A DNA stretch of 64,000 nt. Origin: Candidatus Nanopelagicales bacterium (GTDB lineage Bacteria; Actinomycetota; Actinomycetes; S36-B12). Shown here piece after piece: positions 26,866 through 36,582 of this stretch. Each line of letters starts with the position of its first letter. The stretch's first letter is position 1. A model generated the notes under the pieces. That model was not told where the DNA came from. It made no database searches and saw nothing but the letters and a program-made list of their open reading frames with translations. The DNA lies in NCBI GenBank assembly GCA_030827125.1, contig JAURFD010000013.1, positions 1 through 64,000 on the forward strand, in the 5' to 3' direction. The position numbers were made by a program, and so were the translations under genes.

Positions 26866-27863
26866 GTCGGGTAGTTCATCCCCATCGCGAGGCGGTGGGC
26901 TCGCTGTGAGGCGAGCTCGGCCACGATGACACCGGCCAGGACGACGAGGCCACCGACTCCCTGAATCGGGCTAATCACTTCGCCCAGCATCACAAAGGCG
27001 ATGAGCGCGGCCCACACTGGCTCCGTCGTGCCGGCGATGCCCCCTCGCTGAGCACCGATGCGCTGCAGAGACATGAGCACCAGCACGAAGGGCACGACGG
27101 ACACGATGACCATGAGGATGACGAGCGACCACACAGGTACGTCAGGGAGCCAACCGTCGAACAGTGACGTCGTGTCACTGAGGATGTCCCACGGGAATAT
27201 CCACCAGGGCGCAAGGATGCTCCACACGATGGTGGCGACGGCAAAGCCCCAAAAGGCCAGGCTTAGGACGTCGCGCCGCTTCGCCCCTGCCTCGCCGAGC
27301 AGGAGATAGCTCGCCAGCGCCACGGCGGTCAAGAGTCCGAAGAGGATGCCGAGCGGATCCAACACCAGGCCGGACCAGACCTGAGACACCAGCAGCAGAC
27401 CGCTGATGACCAATCCCAAAGACACCCAGATGCTCTTGCCGGTCGGCTCTCGACGCACAAACCGCAGCCACAGCGCCACGAGCACCGGAGCGAGGAACGA
27501 CAGCAGCGCCGCGATGGCAACCGGCAGCAAGGACACCGTCAGGAAGAACAGGAAGGGTGTCGTCGTGTAGGCCACCACTCCGAACAGCACCAGGAAAGGT
27601 ACTTCGCTACGACGCAGTTTCAACGTCGTGGGTCGAGCGATAGCGAGGTAGAGGAGCAGGATCACGGCGCAACCGAGCGTGCGGATCTCGGTCACGTGCA
27701 CAGCCGTGAGCCCGGCCTCAATCTGAGCCTTGGCGACGCTTCCGTTTAGGGCAAAAAGGAACGCCGCGACGAGGTACATGATCAGGCCGATGACCTGTGA
27801 ACGGCCACTCGATGGCGGCACAACCATCGGCGCGAGCGGTTCGATCGGATCCGGCGCGCTCAC
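26862..27863 (-). CDS. EamA (DMT) family transporter, second of two
   Basis: The 333-residue membrane protein has ten predicted hydrophobic helices arranged as two EamA repeats of five. The first repeat begins VIGLIMYLVAAFLFALNGSV and the second includes GKSIWVSLGLVISGLLLVSQ. The start GTG overlaps the stop of the related upstream gene (GTGA). The family exports amino acids, nucleotides or drugs; direction and substrate cannot be read. It is clearly a paralog of its neighbour: both contain the series ALNGS/AVNGS, TEIRTLG/SEIRATG and PWWIFPW/PWWLFPW. It ends against the FAD oxidase gene. Confidence 0.9.
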   Translation of the reverse strand: MSAPDPIEPLAPMVVPPSSGRSQVIGLIMYLVAAFLFALNGSVAKAQIEAGLTAVHVTEIRTLGCAVILLLYLAIARPTTLKLRRSEVPFLVLFGVVAYTTTPFLFFLTVSLLPVAIAALLSFLAPVLVALWLRFVRREPTGKSIWVSLGLVISGLLLVSQVWSGLVLDPLGILFGLLTAVALASYLLLGEAGAKRRDVLSLAFWGFAVATIVWSILAPWWIFPWDILSDTTSLFDGWLPDVPVWSLVILMVIVSVVPFVLVLMSLQRIGAQRGGIAGTTEPVWAALIAFVMLGEVISPIQGVGGLVVLAGVIVAELASQRAHRLAMGMNYPT

Positions 27864-28801
27864 CGAGACCGCTCAGCGATGTAGACCCCCACGAGGACTG
27901 TGATACCACCAAGGATCTGGACCGGCGTGAGCACCTCGCCGAGCGCTGCCCACGCCACCAAGGAGGCAATGAGGGGCTCGGTGATCCCGATCGTCGACGC
28001 CTGAGCCGCCGAGATGTACGCCAACGACGCGATGGCCAGAGTGAACGGCACGACGGTCCCCAGAACGATCATCCAGAGGGTGAGTGCCGTGATGGGGAAT
28101 GTCGGACCCACTCCGCCCAGCGGCGCACTGGTCCCGGTGTAGGCCTCCCAGGGGAACAGCCACCACGGTTGGACGACGGCCCAGAAGAGGGCGGCGCCAC
28201 CCATTCCCCACATCGTGAGGGACAGGGCATCGCGCGGCGCGTGACCGCGGCGCTGGTGCTCGCCAATGACGTAGAAGAGGGCGAGGGCAAGTGCGGCTCC
28301 GAAGGCGGCTGCCACCCCGACGAGATCCAGCGTGAGCCCTTGCCACACCTGCGCGATGAGGGCCAGGCCGCTGAGCGCCAAGACGAGACCCACCCACACC
28401 GAGGATCGGACGGGCTGCTTGCGGCCGAAGCGCACCCACAGGACGACGAAGATCGGCGCGGTGAACTCAATGATGAGAGCGATGCCGATGGCCAATCGTT
28501 CCAGCGCGAGGAAGTAGAGGTACTGCGTCATCGACACCCCGATGACGCCGTAGGCCAGCAGCAATTTCCATTCGGTACGTCGAATACGGAGCGCCTGAGG
28601 GCGGGTGATCGCCACGACAAGGAGCAGGATGAGGAAGGCTCCGGTGGCGCGAATCTCACTCAGGCTCGTCGCGCTGACGCCACTCTGCAAGATCGCTTTG
28701 ACGATGCTGCCATTGACCGCAAAGAGGACAGTGGCTGCGAGGTAGAGCGCGTAGCCGAGGAAGAGGCGGGGGCGGGTCTCCTCGGGAAGGAGCGTGCTCA
28801 A
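27860..28801 (-). CDS. EamA (DMT) family transporter, first of two
   Basis: This 313-residue, ten-helix DMT transporter starts at TTG 28801, overlapping the glgA stop as TTGA; no better start is nearby. Key segments are FLGYALYLAATVLFAVNGSI, LSEIRATGAFLILLLVV, VGLVLALSGLALIAQVWQG and VVQPWWLFPWEAYTGTSAP. It is a duplicate of the following gene. Being coupled to a glycogen-synthesis gene is probably a matter of operon growth rather than shared function. A pair of similar DMT proteins might also work as a heterodimer, as small multidrug-resistance pairs do, but that is only a possibility. Confidence 0.87.
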   Translation of the reverse strand: MSTLLPEETRPRLFLGYALYLAATVLFAVNGSIVKAILQSGVSATSLSEIRATGAFLILLLVVAITRPQALRIRRTEWKLLLAYGVIGVSMTQYLYFLALERLAIGIALIIEFTAPIFVVLWVRFGRKQPVRSSVWVGLVLALSGLALIAQVWQGLTLDLVGVAAAFGAALALALFYVIGEHQRRGHAPRDALSLTMWGMGGAALFWAVVQPWWLFPWEAYTGTSAPLGGVGPTFPITALTLWMIVLGTVVPFTLAIASLAYISAAQASTIGITEPLIASLVAWAALGEVLTPVQILGGITVLVGVYIAERSR

Positions 28802-29958
28802 CTCTGGGCAGCGCGGTAGACCGCGACCGTTTGTTCGGCGATGGCACCCCAGCCGAAGTCGTTCACGGCGCGCTCTCGGCCCGCCCGACCCATTCGAGCC
28901 GCGCGCTCTGGGTCGGCGGCGAGGGCGTTAACCCCTGCAGCGACCCCGTGTTCGAGAGCCTGCGGGTCGGCCGGGTCGTATGGCACAAGGATTCCGGTGA
29001 CCCCGTCGACGACAACCTCGGGAATCCCGCCAACCGCCGAGGCGACGACCGCTGTCTCGCAGGCCATGGCCTCAAGGTTGACGATTCCCTGGGGTTCGTA
29101 GATCGACGGGCAGGCAAAGGCCAGGGCATGGGTGAACAGTTGGAGCAGATCCTCAACCGGTGCCTGTTCCTTGATCCACACAACCGAGGCGTCGCCGCGC
29201 TTGGCGCGTAGTCGCTCGACGGCGGCCTCGGTTTCGATTCCGATCTCCGGAGTGTCGGGCGAACTTGCACAAAGAACCAGCACCACATCGTCGTCGAAGT
29301 GCTCAGCCGCGGCGATGAGATGCCCAATGCCCTTCTGGCGCGTGATACGACCGACGAACAAGACGTAGGGCCGGTCGGTGGGCACGCCATAGCGCTCCAG
29401 GGCCTCGGTTCTGTCATCGGGTCGATAGCGATCGGTGTCGATGCCGTTGTGCACGACGTGTACGCGCGCCGGATCAACGGCCGGATACGCCGTCAGCACG
29501 TCTTCGCGCATGCCCGCGCTGACAGCGATGATGGCCTGTGCGTGCGCGTAGGCCGTCGCCTCGACCCAGGAGGACACTCGGTAGCCGCCGCCGAGCTGTT
29601 CCTCCTTCCATGGGCGAAGGGGTTCGAGCGAATGGGCGGTGAGCACATGCGGTACGCCGTAGAGCAGTCCGCCGACGTGTCCGGCCAGATTGGCGTACCA
29701 CGTGTGCGAGTGCAGGAGGTCCACTCCCGCGGTGTCCCGCACCATCTCCAAATCGACCGAGAGGGTTTGCAGGGCAGGATTGGCATCCGCGAAAGTCTCG
29801 GGAACGCGGTGCGCGGTGGCATCCGGCCGCGGCGGGCCAAAACATTGCACGTCCACCTCGACGAGGGGCAAAAGGTGCGCGACGAGCTCGCGCACGTGCA
29901 CCCCGGCACCCCCGTAGATGTCCGGGGGCCACTCACGCGTTAGGACGGCAACCTTCAC
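28798..29958 (-). CDS. glgA: GT4 glycosyltransferase, actinobacterial GlgA/GlgM type
   Basis: The 386-residue product starts at GTG 29958 (KVAVLTREWPPDIYGGAGVH). It has the GT-B fold marks GAGVHVRELV, LLHSHTWYANLAGHVGG, the phosphate-contact segment VLFVGRITRQKGIGHLIAAA and the EX7E motif in PSIYEPQGIVNLEAMACE. Actinobacterial proteins of this type use ADP-glucose to make glycogen or maltose-1-phosphate (GlgM). The divergent glgC makes ADP-glucose, so the two form one pathway. There is no ribosome site; TACTCT lies 7 bases before the GTG, so the mRNA is probably leaderless. The two EamA genes follow in the same unit. Confidence 0.92.
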   Translation of the reverse strand: MKVAVLTREWPPDIYGGAGVHVRELVAHLLPLVEVDVQCFGPPRPDATAHRVPETFADANPALQTLSVDLEMVRDTAGVDLLHSHTWYANLAGHVGGLLYGVPHVLTAHSLEPLRPWKEEQLGGGYRVSSWVEATAYAHAQAIIAVSAGMREDVLTAYPAVDPARVHVVHNGIDTDRYRPDDRTEALERYGVPTDRPYVLFVGRITRQKGIGHLIAAAEHFDDDVVLVLCASSPDTPEIGIETEAAVERLRAKRGDASVVWIKEQAPVEDLLQLFTHALAFACPSIYEPQGIVNLEAMACETAVVASAVGGIPEVVVDGVTGILVPYDPADPQALEHGVAAGVNALAADPERAARMGRAGRERAVNDFGWGAIAEQTVAVYRAAQS

Positions 29959-29965
29959 GAAAGGA

Positions 29966-30003
29966 AGAGTAGAGCCTCCGCGGATGCCCGGGTCCTCTAG
30001 GCT
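29966..30003. promoter_or_regulatory. Back-to-back leaderless promoters of glgA and glgC
   Basis: On the minus strand TACTCT (29966-29971) lies 7 bases before the glgA GTG. On the plus strand TAGGCT (29998-30003) lies 6 bases before the glgC GTG. The two genes are only 51 bases apart, so their -35 regions must overlap and regulation is likely to be joint. Confidence 0.5.
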
Positions 30004-30009
30004 GGCATT

Positions 30010-31233
30010 GTGAAATCTGGTCCGCACGTACTCGGCATTGTCCTTGCGGGCGGGGCGGGCAAGCGACTGCTGCCATTGACGGCAGACCGCGCCAAGCCAG
30101 CGGTGCCCTTCGGCGGTAGTTACCGTCTCATCGATTTCGTCCTGTCGAATCTCATCAACTCGGGCCTTCGGCGTGTGGCCGTGCTCACCCAATACAAGTC
30201 GCACTCGCTCGACCGCCACATCACGACGACCTGGCGCCTTTCCCCACTGCTCGGCGACTATGTCACCCCGGTCCCGGCGCAGCAGCGGCTCGGCCCGCGA
30301 TGGTTCACCGGCAGTGCCGATGCCATATTCCAGAGCTTGAACCTCATCAACGACGAGCAGCCGGACTACGTCGCGGTGTTTGGCGCCGACCACGTCTACC
30401 GCATGGATCCCATGCAGATGATCGAGGCGCACATTGACAGCGGTGCCTCCGTGACCGTCGCCGGCATTCGGCAGCCGCGATCCTTGGCCCACCAGTTCGG
30501 TGTGATCGAGACAGCGGCGGACGGGGAGCGCATTAGTCGTTTCCTGGAGAAGCCGGCTGATCCGCCAGCCATCCCCGGTGCGCCGGATGAGTCCTATGTC
30601 TCCATGGGCAACTATCTCTTCACCACCGAGGCGCTCATCAACGCGCTGCGCTCCGACGCAGCCGATGAGGGTTCCGTCCACGACATGGGCGGCAACATCA
30701 TCCCGATGTTGGTTGACGAGGGCTCGGCCTACGTCTATGACTTCGATCGCAATGTGGTTCCCGGTGCGACCGAGCGTGACCGCGGCTATTGGCGTGACGT
30801 CGGAACCCTTGACGCCTACCACGATGCGCACATGGACTTGGTCTCAGTGCATCCGATCTTCAACTTGTATAACCGGCGCTGGCCAATCCTCACCAACCAC
30901 CTCACGCTGCCCCCGGCGAAATTCGTGGAGGGAGGAAATGCCCACGAGTCCATGGTCGGCACCGGGTCCGTCATCTCCGGCGCACATGTGCGCAGTTCGG
31001 TCATCTCCTTCGATGTGCAGGTGCAGGGGGGCTCCTATCTTGAGGGGTGCGTCGTGCTCCCCGGAGCCCGCATCGGGCGCAACGCTGTGATTCGCCGCGC
31101 CATTCTCGACAAGAACGTCATCGTCCCTGACGGCGCACAGATCGGCGTGGACCTTGAGCGTGATCGTGAGCTCTACACGGTCAGCGAGAGTGGCGTGGTC
31201 GTCCTCGGCAAGGGCGTAACGGCGGCGCTCTGA
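30010..31233 (+). CDS. glgC: Glucose-1-phosphate adenylyltransferase
   Basis: The 407-residue enzyme makes ADP-glucose from ATP and glucose-1-phosphate, the committed step to glycogen. The nucleotidyltransferase loop [28 protein letters not shown] is present near the N-terminus (residues 9-36), with [19 protein letters not shown] and RYWRDVGT-like [19 protein letters not shown]. The C-terminal left-handed beta-helix holds [20 protein letters not shown]. The length fits the family. The start is GTG 30010, without a ribosome site and with TAGGCT 6 bases upstream, so a leaderless mRNA is likely. The next gene starts in its stop codon. Confidence 0.96.
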   Translation: MKSGPHVLGIVLAGGAGKRLLPLTADRAKPAVPFGGSYRLIDFVLSNLINSGLRRVAVLTQYKSHSLDRHITTTWRLSPLLGDYVTPVPAQQRLGPRWFTGSADAIFQSLNLINDEQPDYVAVFGADHVYRMDPMQMIEAHIDSGASVTVAGIRQPRSLAHQFGVIETAADGERISRFLEKPADPPAIPGAPDESYVSMGNYLFTTEALINALRSDAADEGSVHDMGGNIIPMLVDEGSAYVYDFDRNVVPGATERDRGYWRDVGTLDAYHDAHMDLVSVHPIFNLYNRRWPILTNHLTLPPAKFVEGGNAHESMVGTGSVISGAHVRSSVISFDVQVQGGSYLEGCVVLPGARIGRNAVIRRAILDKNVIVPDGAQIGVDLERDRELYTVSESGVVVLGKGVTAAL

Positions 31234-32003
31234 TGCCTACCGCAGTCGTCACCGGTGCCGGGCGGGGGCTCGGCGCGGCCATCGCGGATCGCTTCGCATC
31301 GGCCGGCTGGCACGTCGTCCGCACCGATGTGGAGGGCACCGATACCTATCTCGATGTCACGGATGCGCAGGGATGTCGAGAACTGGCGGAGGCGGTGCAG
31401 CCTGATGTGTGGATCAACAACGCCGGTGTCCTGGGTGCGGGCGATGCCGCGACGCAGCCGGATCAGGTGATCGAGCAGGTCGTCTCGGTGAACCTGCTCG
31501 GAGTCATCCACGGGACTCGGGCAGCTGTTGAGGTGATGCGGCTGCGTGAAAGTGGCCGTGGTGACGGGCATGTCATCAATGTGGGTTCGCTGGCGTCCTG
31601 GGTCCCGGTGCCGGGGGAGTGCGTGTACGCCGCGACGAAGGCGGGGGTGCTCTCCTTCACCCTCGGGCTGGCCGCCGAGTTGACGTCCCAGGGCGTCCAG
31701 GGGATCCACCTCGGTGTTGTCTGCCCGGACGGCATGCTCACGCCGATGATTACCGATGTCCTGGATGACCCGGCGATCGCGATGACGTTCACCGGCTTCC
31801 GTCAGGTGACGCCCGAGCGGGTCGCCGATGAGGTGTGGGCGATGGTGAGAAAGCCCCGACGAGTGGTCAGCGTGCCCCACTGGCGTGGTGCTCAGGTCCG
31901 GATCTTCAGTGCAATTCCCGACGTCGCCCTCAGGCTGGCTCCGGTCTTCATGCGGCTGGGTCGGGCCGGGCAGGACCGCGTACGCCAGCGTCTTGGGCGC
32001 TAG
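31233..32003 (+). CDS. Short-chain dehydrogenase/reductase
   Basis: The 256-residue SDR has the cofactor loop TGAGRGLG (residues 7-14), NNAG near 65 and the catalytic pattern Ser in INVGSLASW with YAATK about 12 residues later. The lack of an Asp at the end of the second strand (VVRTDVEG) leaves NAD or NADP open. The substrate is unknown. Its ATG shares one base with the glgC stop (TGATG), so it is translated with glgC, though no link to glycogen is evident. A C-terminal tail of about 30 residues (VFMRLGRAGQDRVRQRLGR) is basic and could touch the membrane. Confidence 0.88.
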   Translation: MPTAVVTGAGRGLGAAIADRFASAGWHVVRTDVEGTDTYLDVTDAQGCRELAEAVQPDVWINNAGVLGAGDAATQPDQVIEQVVSVNLLGVIHGTRAAVEVMRLRESGRGDGHVINVGSLASWVPVPGECVYAATKAGVLSFTLGLAAELTSQGVQGIHLGVVCPDGMLTPMITDVLDDPAIAMTFTGFRQVTPERVADEVWAMVRKPRRVVSVPHWRGAQVRIFSAIPDVALRLAPVFMRLGRAGQDRVRQRLGR

Positions 32004-32061
32004 CCCCTCGTTTGGTGCGGCGATAGGGCGTGCAACGATGGCCGGAGTTGAAGGAGGCCCC

Positions 32062-32277
32062 GTGAACACGACGACGACCTACCAGGTTGAAGGAATGACG
32101 TGTGATCACTGCGTGCGCGCGGTGACCGGTGAGCTTTTGCTGCTTCCGGGTGTGCAGCGCGTTGATGTTGATCTTGGGTCCGGTGCGGTCACAGTCACCA
32201 GCGACAACCCGCTGGACCGCACTGATGTTGCCGAGGCCGTTGATGAGGCCGGCTACGCGCTCGCCGAGGGTTCGTAG
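32062..32277 (+). CDS. Heavy-metal-associated (HMA) domain protein, CopZ-like
   Basis: This small cytoplasmic protein has 71 residues. The start is GTG 32062, with AAGGAGG 7 bases upstream. It is one ferredoxin-like HMA domain with the metal site GMTCDHCVRAVTGEL, where the two cysteines bind Cu(I). The later YALAEG end is typical. It probably hands copper to a P-type ATPase or a regulator; neither is adjacent. It may be co-transcribed with the SDR gene, 58 bases upstream. It ends 26 bases before the convergent pstB. Confidence 0.88.
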   Translation: MNTTTTYQVEGMTCDHCVRAVTGELLLLPGVQRVDVDLGSGAVTVTSDNPLDRTDVAEAVDEAGYALAEGS

Positions 32278-32303
32278 TCGGCCTGTCGAGGCGACAACGC
32301 TGA

Positions 32304-33083
<780 letters not shown>

Positions 33084-33102
33084 ATGGTCTCCTGCGTTGG
33101 GT

Positions 33103-34260
33103 CTAGCGGGCCTTGGGGGAGTAGATCTTGGCGATGATGCGTGCGCCGGCGTACATGACGAGGACGAACAGGATGAGGGCGAGTGCGCCGCCCCATGCTC
33201 GATCGATGGAGGCGGGTGTGCCGCGGCTGATCTGATCCCACACGAACGTCGGAAGGGATGCTTGGGACCCTGTGGCGGGGTTGGGGTTCATGTCCTGGGC
33301 AAGGAAGGTGACCAGTAGCAGCGGGGCCGTCTCGCCGGCGACGCGGGCCACGGCCAACATGACGCCGGTGATGATCCCGGAGATCGCGGTCGGAATGACG
33401 ATCCGCAGGATGACCTTCCACTTGGGGACGCCGAGGGCCAGGGCACCCTCACGCAACTCGTTCGGGACGATCCGCAGCATCTCCTCGGTGGCCCGCACGA
33501 TGACCGGCAGCATGAGGATCGCGAGCGCGAGTCCCGCGGCCAGCCCGGACTGCTCGAGGACGCCGGTCAGGATGAGCGCCGTATAGATGAAAAGGCCGGC
33601 CACGATGGAGGGGATACCGGTCATGACGTCGACGAAGAAGCTGATCCAGTAGGCAAACCGACCCTTGCCGAATTCGACGAGGTAGACCGCGGCCAGGACG
33701 CCGATCGGTACGGCGATGAGAGCGGCAATGCCGACCTGCTCCAGCGTGCCCACGAATGCGTGAGCGATGCCACCACCCTCTGCGCGTGGGTTTACGTTGC
33801 GCATGGTCGAGGTGAAGAACTCGGGACTGAAGACGCTCAAGCCTTTAGCGATGACCGTGATGAGGATCCAGAGCAGTGGTACGAGGGCGAGGACGAACGT
33901 CGTGTAGATCAACGTGGTGGCGAGGCGGTCGGTCGCGTGGCGGCGTCCCTCGACCGTCCACGAGGTCGCGGTCTGCACGAGGAGGAAGGCGAAGGCGGCC
34001 ACGAAGCCGGGGGCCAGTCCGACCACGGTGATTCCGGTGACCTGCACCAGGAGTCCGAGAATGATCGCTCCCGCGGCGATGACCCACGGGGCCCACCGCG
34101 GGAGACGGTTGCCCGTGAGATGCAGCGAATCGGCAGAGTCCCCGCGATTTTGGCGACCACCGGCGTTGGGAGGTGGCGCCTCCGACGAGGTCACCGGGCC
34201 GCTGTGTGGCGTCGTGTCGGGCACCGGAGCGCCGCTACGCAGTCCAGAGAGGTCCGTCAT
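33103..34260 (-). CDS. pstA: Phosphate ABC transporter permease PstA
   Basis: From ATG 34260 the product has 385 residues, about 80 more than E. coli PstA. The extra part is a hydrophilic N-terminal tail of about 55 residues and two additional hydrophobic segments before the conserved permease core. The core holds [40 protein letters not shown] and the ATPase contact loop [21 protein letters not shown]. Its start shares one base with the pstC stop (TGATG), so the two permease subunits are made together. Confidence 0.94.
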   Translation of the reverse strand: MTDLSGLRSGAPVPDTTPHSGPVTSSEAPPPNAGGRQNRGDSADSLHLTGNRLPRWAPWVIAAGAIILGLLVQVTGITVVGLAPGFVAAFAFLLVQTATSWTVEGRRHATDRLATTLIYTTFVLALVPLLWILITVIAKGLSVFSPEFFTSTMRNVNPRAEGGGIAHAFVGTLEQVGIAALIAVPIGVLAAVYLVEFGKGRFAYWISFFVDVMTGIPSIVAGLFIYTALILTGVLEQSGLAAGLALAILMLPVIVRATEEMLRIVPNELREGALALGVPKWKVILRIVIPTAISGIITGVMLAVARVAGETAPLLLVTFLAQDMNPNPATGSQASLPTFVWDQISRGTPASIDRAWGGALALILFVLVMYAGARIIAKIYSPKAR

Positions 34261-35246
34261 CAGTTCGCCCCCGAGAAGTCCTTGCGGCGGGCGATGACCC
34301 AGCGAGCCGACATGTTCACGACGAGCGTGATGAAGAAGAGCACCAGGCCGCTGGCGATGAGAGCGGACCTGCCCACCTCGCCAGCCTCGCCCCACTTCAG
34401 GGCGATGTTGGCCGCGAAGGAGTTGCCCCCGGGCTCGGTGATGGCCCAGTTGATCTCGAATGCGGCGGAGAGGATGAGGGCGACGGCGATCGTCTCACCG
34501 AGTGCGCGGCCGAGGCCCAGCATTGCGGCAGAGATCATGCCGGGGCGGGAGAAGGGGAAGACTGCCATGCGGATCATCTCCCACCGGGTCGCGCCCAGGG
34601 CGAGCGCTGCCTCCACGTGCATGCGGGGGACCTGGACGAATACCTCGCGGGAGATGGCCGACACCGTCGGCAGGATCATGATGGCCAGGACGAGTCCGGC
34701 CATGAGGATGCTCTTGGTCCACAACTCCTGCGAGTTCGCGAAGATCGGGATGAAGCCGAGGTACTCGCTCAGCCACTGGGAGAACGGCACGACGTACGGC
34801 ATGAAGTTGTACAGGCCCCACAGCCCGAAGATGATCGACGGGACTGCGGCGAGGAGATCAACGATGAAGGCAAGCGTCGAGGCCAGACGGCGTTGGGCGT
34901 AGAAGGCGATGAAGAGAGCGATGCCGTAGCCGATCGGTACGGCGATGACCAGGGCGATGATCGACGTCCACAGCGTGCCGAAGAGCAGGACGGCGATGCC
35001 GAAGACGGGTGGGTCAGAATCCGGTAGCCATTGCCCCTCGGTGAAGAAGTTGGCGGAGTCGGCTTGGATCGAGGGGATCGCCTTCCAGACGAGGAAGACC
35101 GCGATAGCGGCCATGACGACCAGGACCAGCAATCCGGCGCCCGTGGACAGCCCGAGGAAGGTGCGGTCACCGCGGCGAACCGCGGCACCGGAGATGCCCT
35201 CAGGATCAGCGCGGGTCGTCGTTGGTTCGTGGCTGGTCGTCGCCAT
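34260..35246 (-). CDS. pstC: Phosphate ABC transporter permease PstC
   Basis: The 328-residue permease has six to seven hydrophobic segments. Family marks are PVFGIAVLLFGTLWTSIIAL, FIVDLLAAVPSIIFGLWGLY, the cytoplasmic loop VEAALALGATRWEMIRMAVF and AMLGLGRALGETIAVALIL. It pairs with PstA to form the phosphate pore. It follows pstS after 95 bases that include a strong hairpin, which should lower permease production relative to the binding protein. Confidence 0.96.
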   Translation of the reverse strand: MATTSHEPTTTRADPEGISGAAVRRGDRTFLGLSTGAGLLVLVVMAAIAVFLVWKAIPSIQADSANFFTEGQWLPDSDPPVFGIAVLLFGTLWTSIIALVIAVPIGYGIALFIAFYAQRRLASTLAFIVDLLAAVPSIIFGLWGLYNFMPYVVPFSQWLSEYLGFIPIFANSQELWTKSILMAGLVLAIMILPTVSAISREVFVQVPRMHVEAALALGATRWEMIRMAVFPFSRPGMISAAMLGLGRALGETIAVALILSAAFEINWAITEPGGNSFAANIALKWGEAGEVGRSALIASGLVLFFITLVVNMSARWVIARRKDFSGAN

Positions 35247-35279
35247 GAGTCCCTCAGGTTGCAGTAGCGGTCACGATGC

Positions 35280-35318
35280 GTTTGGGGCGGTCAGCCGACG
35301 TGGCCGACCGCCCCAAAC
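35280..35318 (-). terminator. Hairpin between pstS and pstC
   Basis: GTTTGGGGCGGTC (35280-35292) and GACCGCCCCAAAC (35306-35318) form a perfect 13-bp stem with a 13-base loop. No U tract is obvious on the minus strand. It is probably an attenuator or 3'-end protector which makes pstS mRNA more abundant than the permease part. Confidence 0.75.
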
Positions 35319-35341
35319 GGGGTTCAGGCTGTGGTGCGTCA

Positions 35342-36454
35342 CTAACTCATTGCCTCCACGGCGGCGCGGACCTTGGTGAGCAGGTCGCCGGTGATGGGCA
35401 CATAGCCCGCCTCGATCAGATCTCCCTGGGCGGCGTCCGAGGCGGCGTACTGCAGGAAGGCCTTGACCAGGGCTGGGTTCTGATCGGCCGCGAGGCCGGT
35501 CTGGCAGACGCCCTCGTAGGTCACCAGGACGATCGGGTAGGCGCCCGGGGTGCTCACCGCGTAGTCGATCTTGAGGGCGAGGTTGTTGCCCTCACCGACC
35601 ACCTCGGCGCCGGAGATCGTGTTCGCAGCGTTCTCGCTCGTGGCCTCGACCGGGCCGCCACCGTTGTCGATGGATGCGGCCTTGGCGACCTGTGAGTAGA
35701 GGACGTAGGAGAGTTCCACGTAGCCGATGGAGTTGGGGGTGGAGTCGACCGACGCCATGACCTGATCGGAGCCCTTCGAGCCCTGGCCACCTGGGGCCAC
35801 CCAATCCTTGCCTGGCTCGAACGTCCACACGCCCGGTGCCGTGGCGGCGAGGTACTTGGTGAAGTTGTCCGTGGTGCCGGAGGAATCCGAGCGGTGGAAC
35901 TGCGCGATGGTGGCGTCCGGCAGGGTCGCGTCTGGGTTGAGTGCGGTGATAGCCGGGTCGTTCCACTTGGTGATCGTGCTCGTGAAGATGCCGGCGAGAG
36001 TGTCGGGGTTGAGCACGAGGCTGTCGACGCCCTCGACGTTGTAGGCCACGGCGATCGCGCCGCCGACCATGGGCAGGTTGATGGCCGGGCCACCGCCGCA
36101 ACGCTCATTGGCGGCGACGAGGTCCTCGTCCTTCATGGCCGAGTCGGTACCGGCGAACGAGGTCTGGGCGGCGATGAACTGCTCAACGCCGGCGCCGGAG
36201 CCCACGGGCTGGTAGTCGATGGTCGCGCCCTCGCAGGTGATCTGGTAGTCGGTGATCCATTGCGTAATCGCATTGGCCTGGGCGCTGGAGCCCGCGGCCT
36301 TGATGCTGCCATCCACGCAGGTGATGTCGCCGACGACGTTGGAGCCGCCGGAGTCGCTTCCAGAACCTGAGTCGCCGCTGCCACCGCAGGCGCTGAGTAG
36401 AAGCGCTCCGGCGAAAGTAGCGGCCGCGATAGCAGCCAAGCGGGTGCGAGTCAC
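35342..36454 (-). CDS. pstS: Phosphate-binding lipoprotein PstS
   Basis: The start is GTG 36454 with AGGAGG 7 bases upstream; the open frame further back is not used. The 370-residue product has a lipoprotein signal ending ALLLSAC (Cys near 24), then a Gly/Ser linker. The phosphate-binding fold is shown by IKAAGSSAQANAITQWI, YQPVGSGAGVEQFIA, FAGTDSAMKDEDL and FHRSDSSGTTDNFTKYL, whose Ser/Thr/Asp side chains hold phosphate. A PHO-box-like direct repeat lies about 90 bases upstream and a TACGTT -10 candidate at 36507-36512, so induction by low phosphate is likely. Confidence 0.96.
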   Translation of the reverse strand: MTRTRLAAIAAATFAGALLLSACGGSGDSGSGSDSGGSNVVGDITCVDGSIKAAGSSAQANAITQWITDYQITCEGATIDYQPVGSGAGVEQFIAAQTSFAGTDSAMKDEDLVAANERCGGGPAINLPMVGGAIAVAYNVEGVDSLVLNPDTLAGIFTSTITKWNDPAITALNPDATLPDATIAQFHRSDSSGTTDNFTKYLAATAPGVWTFEPGKDWVAPGGQGSKGSDQVMASVDSTPNSIGYVELSYVLYSQVAKAASIDNGGGPVEATSENAANTISGAEVVGEGNNLALKIDYAVSTPGAYPIVLVTYEGVCQTGLAADQNPALVKAFLQYAASDAAQGDLIEAGYVPITGDLLTKVRAAVEAMS

Positions 36455-36543
36455 CCTGGTCCTCCTGTTGTTCGATGAAACACAAACACTGTCTTCGGAC
36501 AGAACGAACGTAAGGAGGTTGGGTGACGCGATTGGTGGCGCGT

Positions 36544-36561
36544 GGTTAACAGAAGGTGAAC
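36544..36561 (-). promoter_or_regulatory. PHO-box-like site upstream of pstS
   Basis: Read on the minus strand, GTTCACC and GTTAACC stand exactly 11 bases apart (GTTCACCTTCTGTTAACC). This matches the direct-repeat units bound by PhoP/RegX3-type regulators in streptomycetes and mycobacteria. It ends about 31 bases before a TACGTT -10 candidate (36507-36512), a position suited to activation. Confidence 0.75.
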
Positions 36562-36582
36562 GTGATCGGTCAATCCCCTGAA

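Noticed and set aside
27797-28819. 340-codon open frame on the plus strand
   Set aside because: It runs antisense through the first EamA transporter gene and reads as low-complexity charged protein.
33760-34902. 380-codon open frame on the plus strand
   Set aside because: It is antisense to pstA and pstC and has a composition typical of shadow frames.
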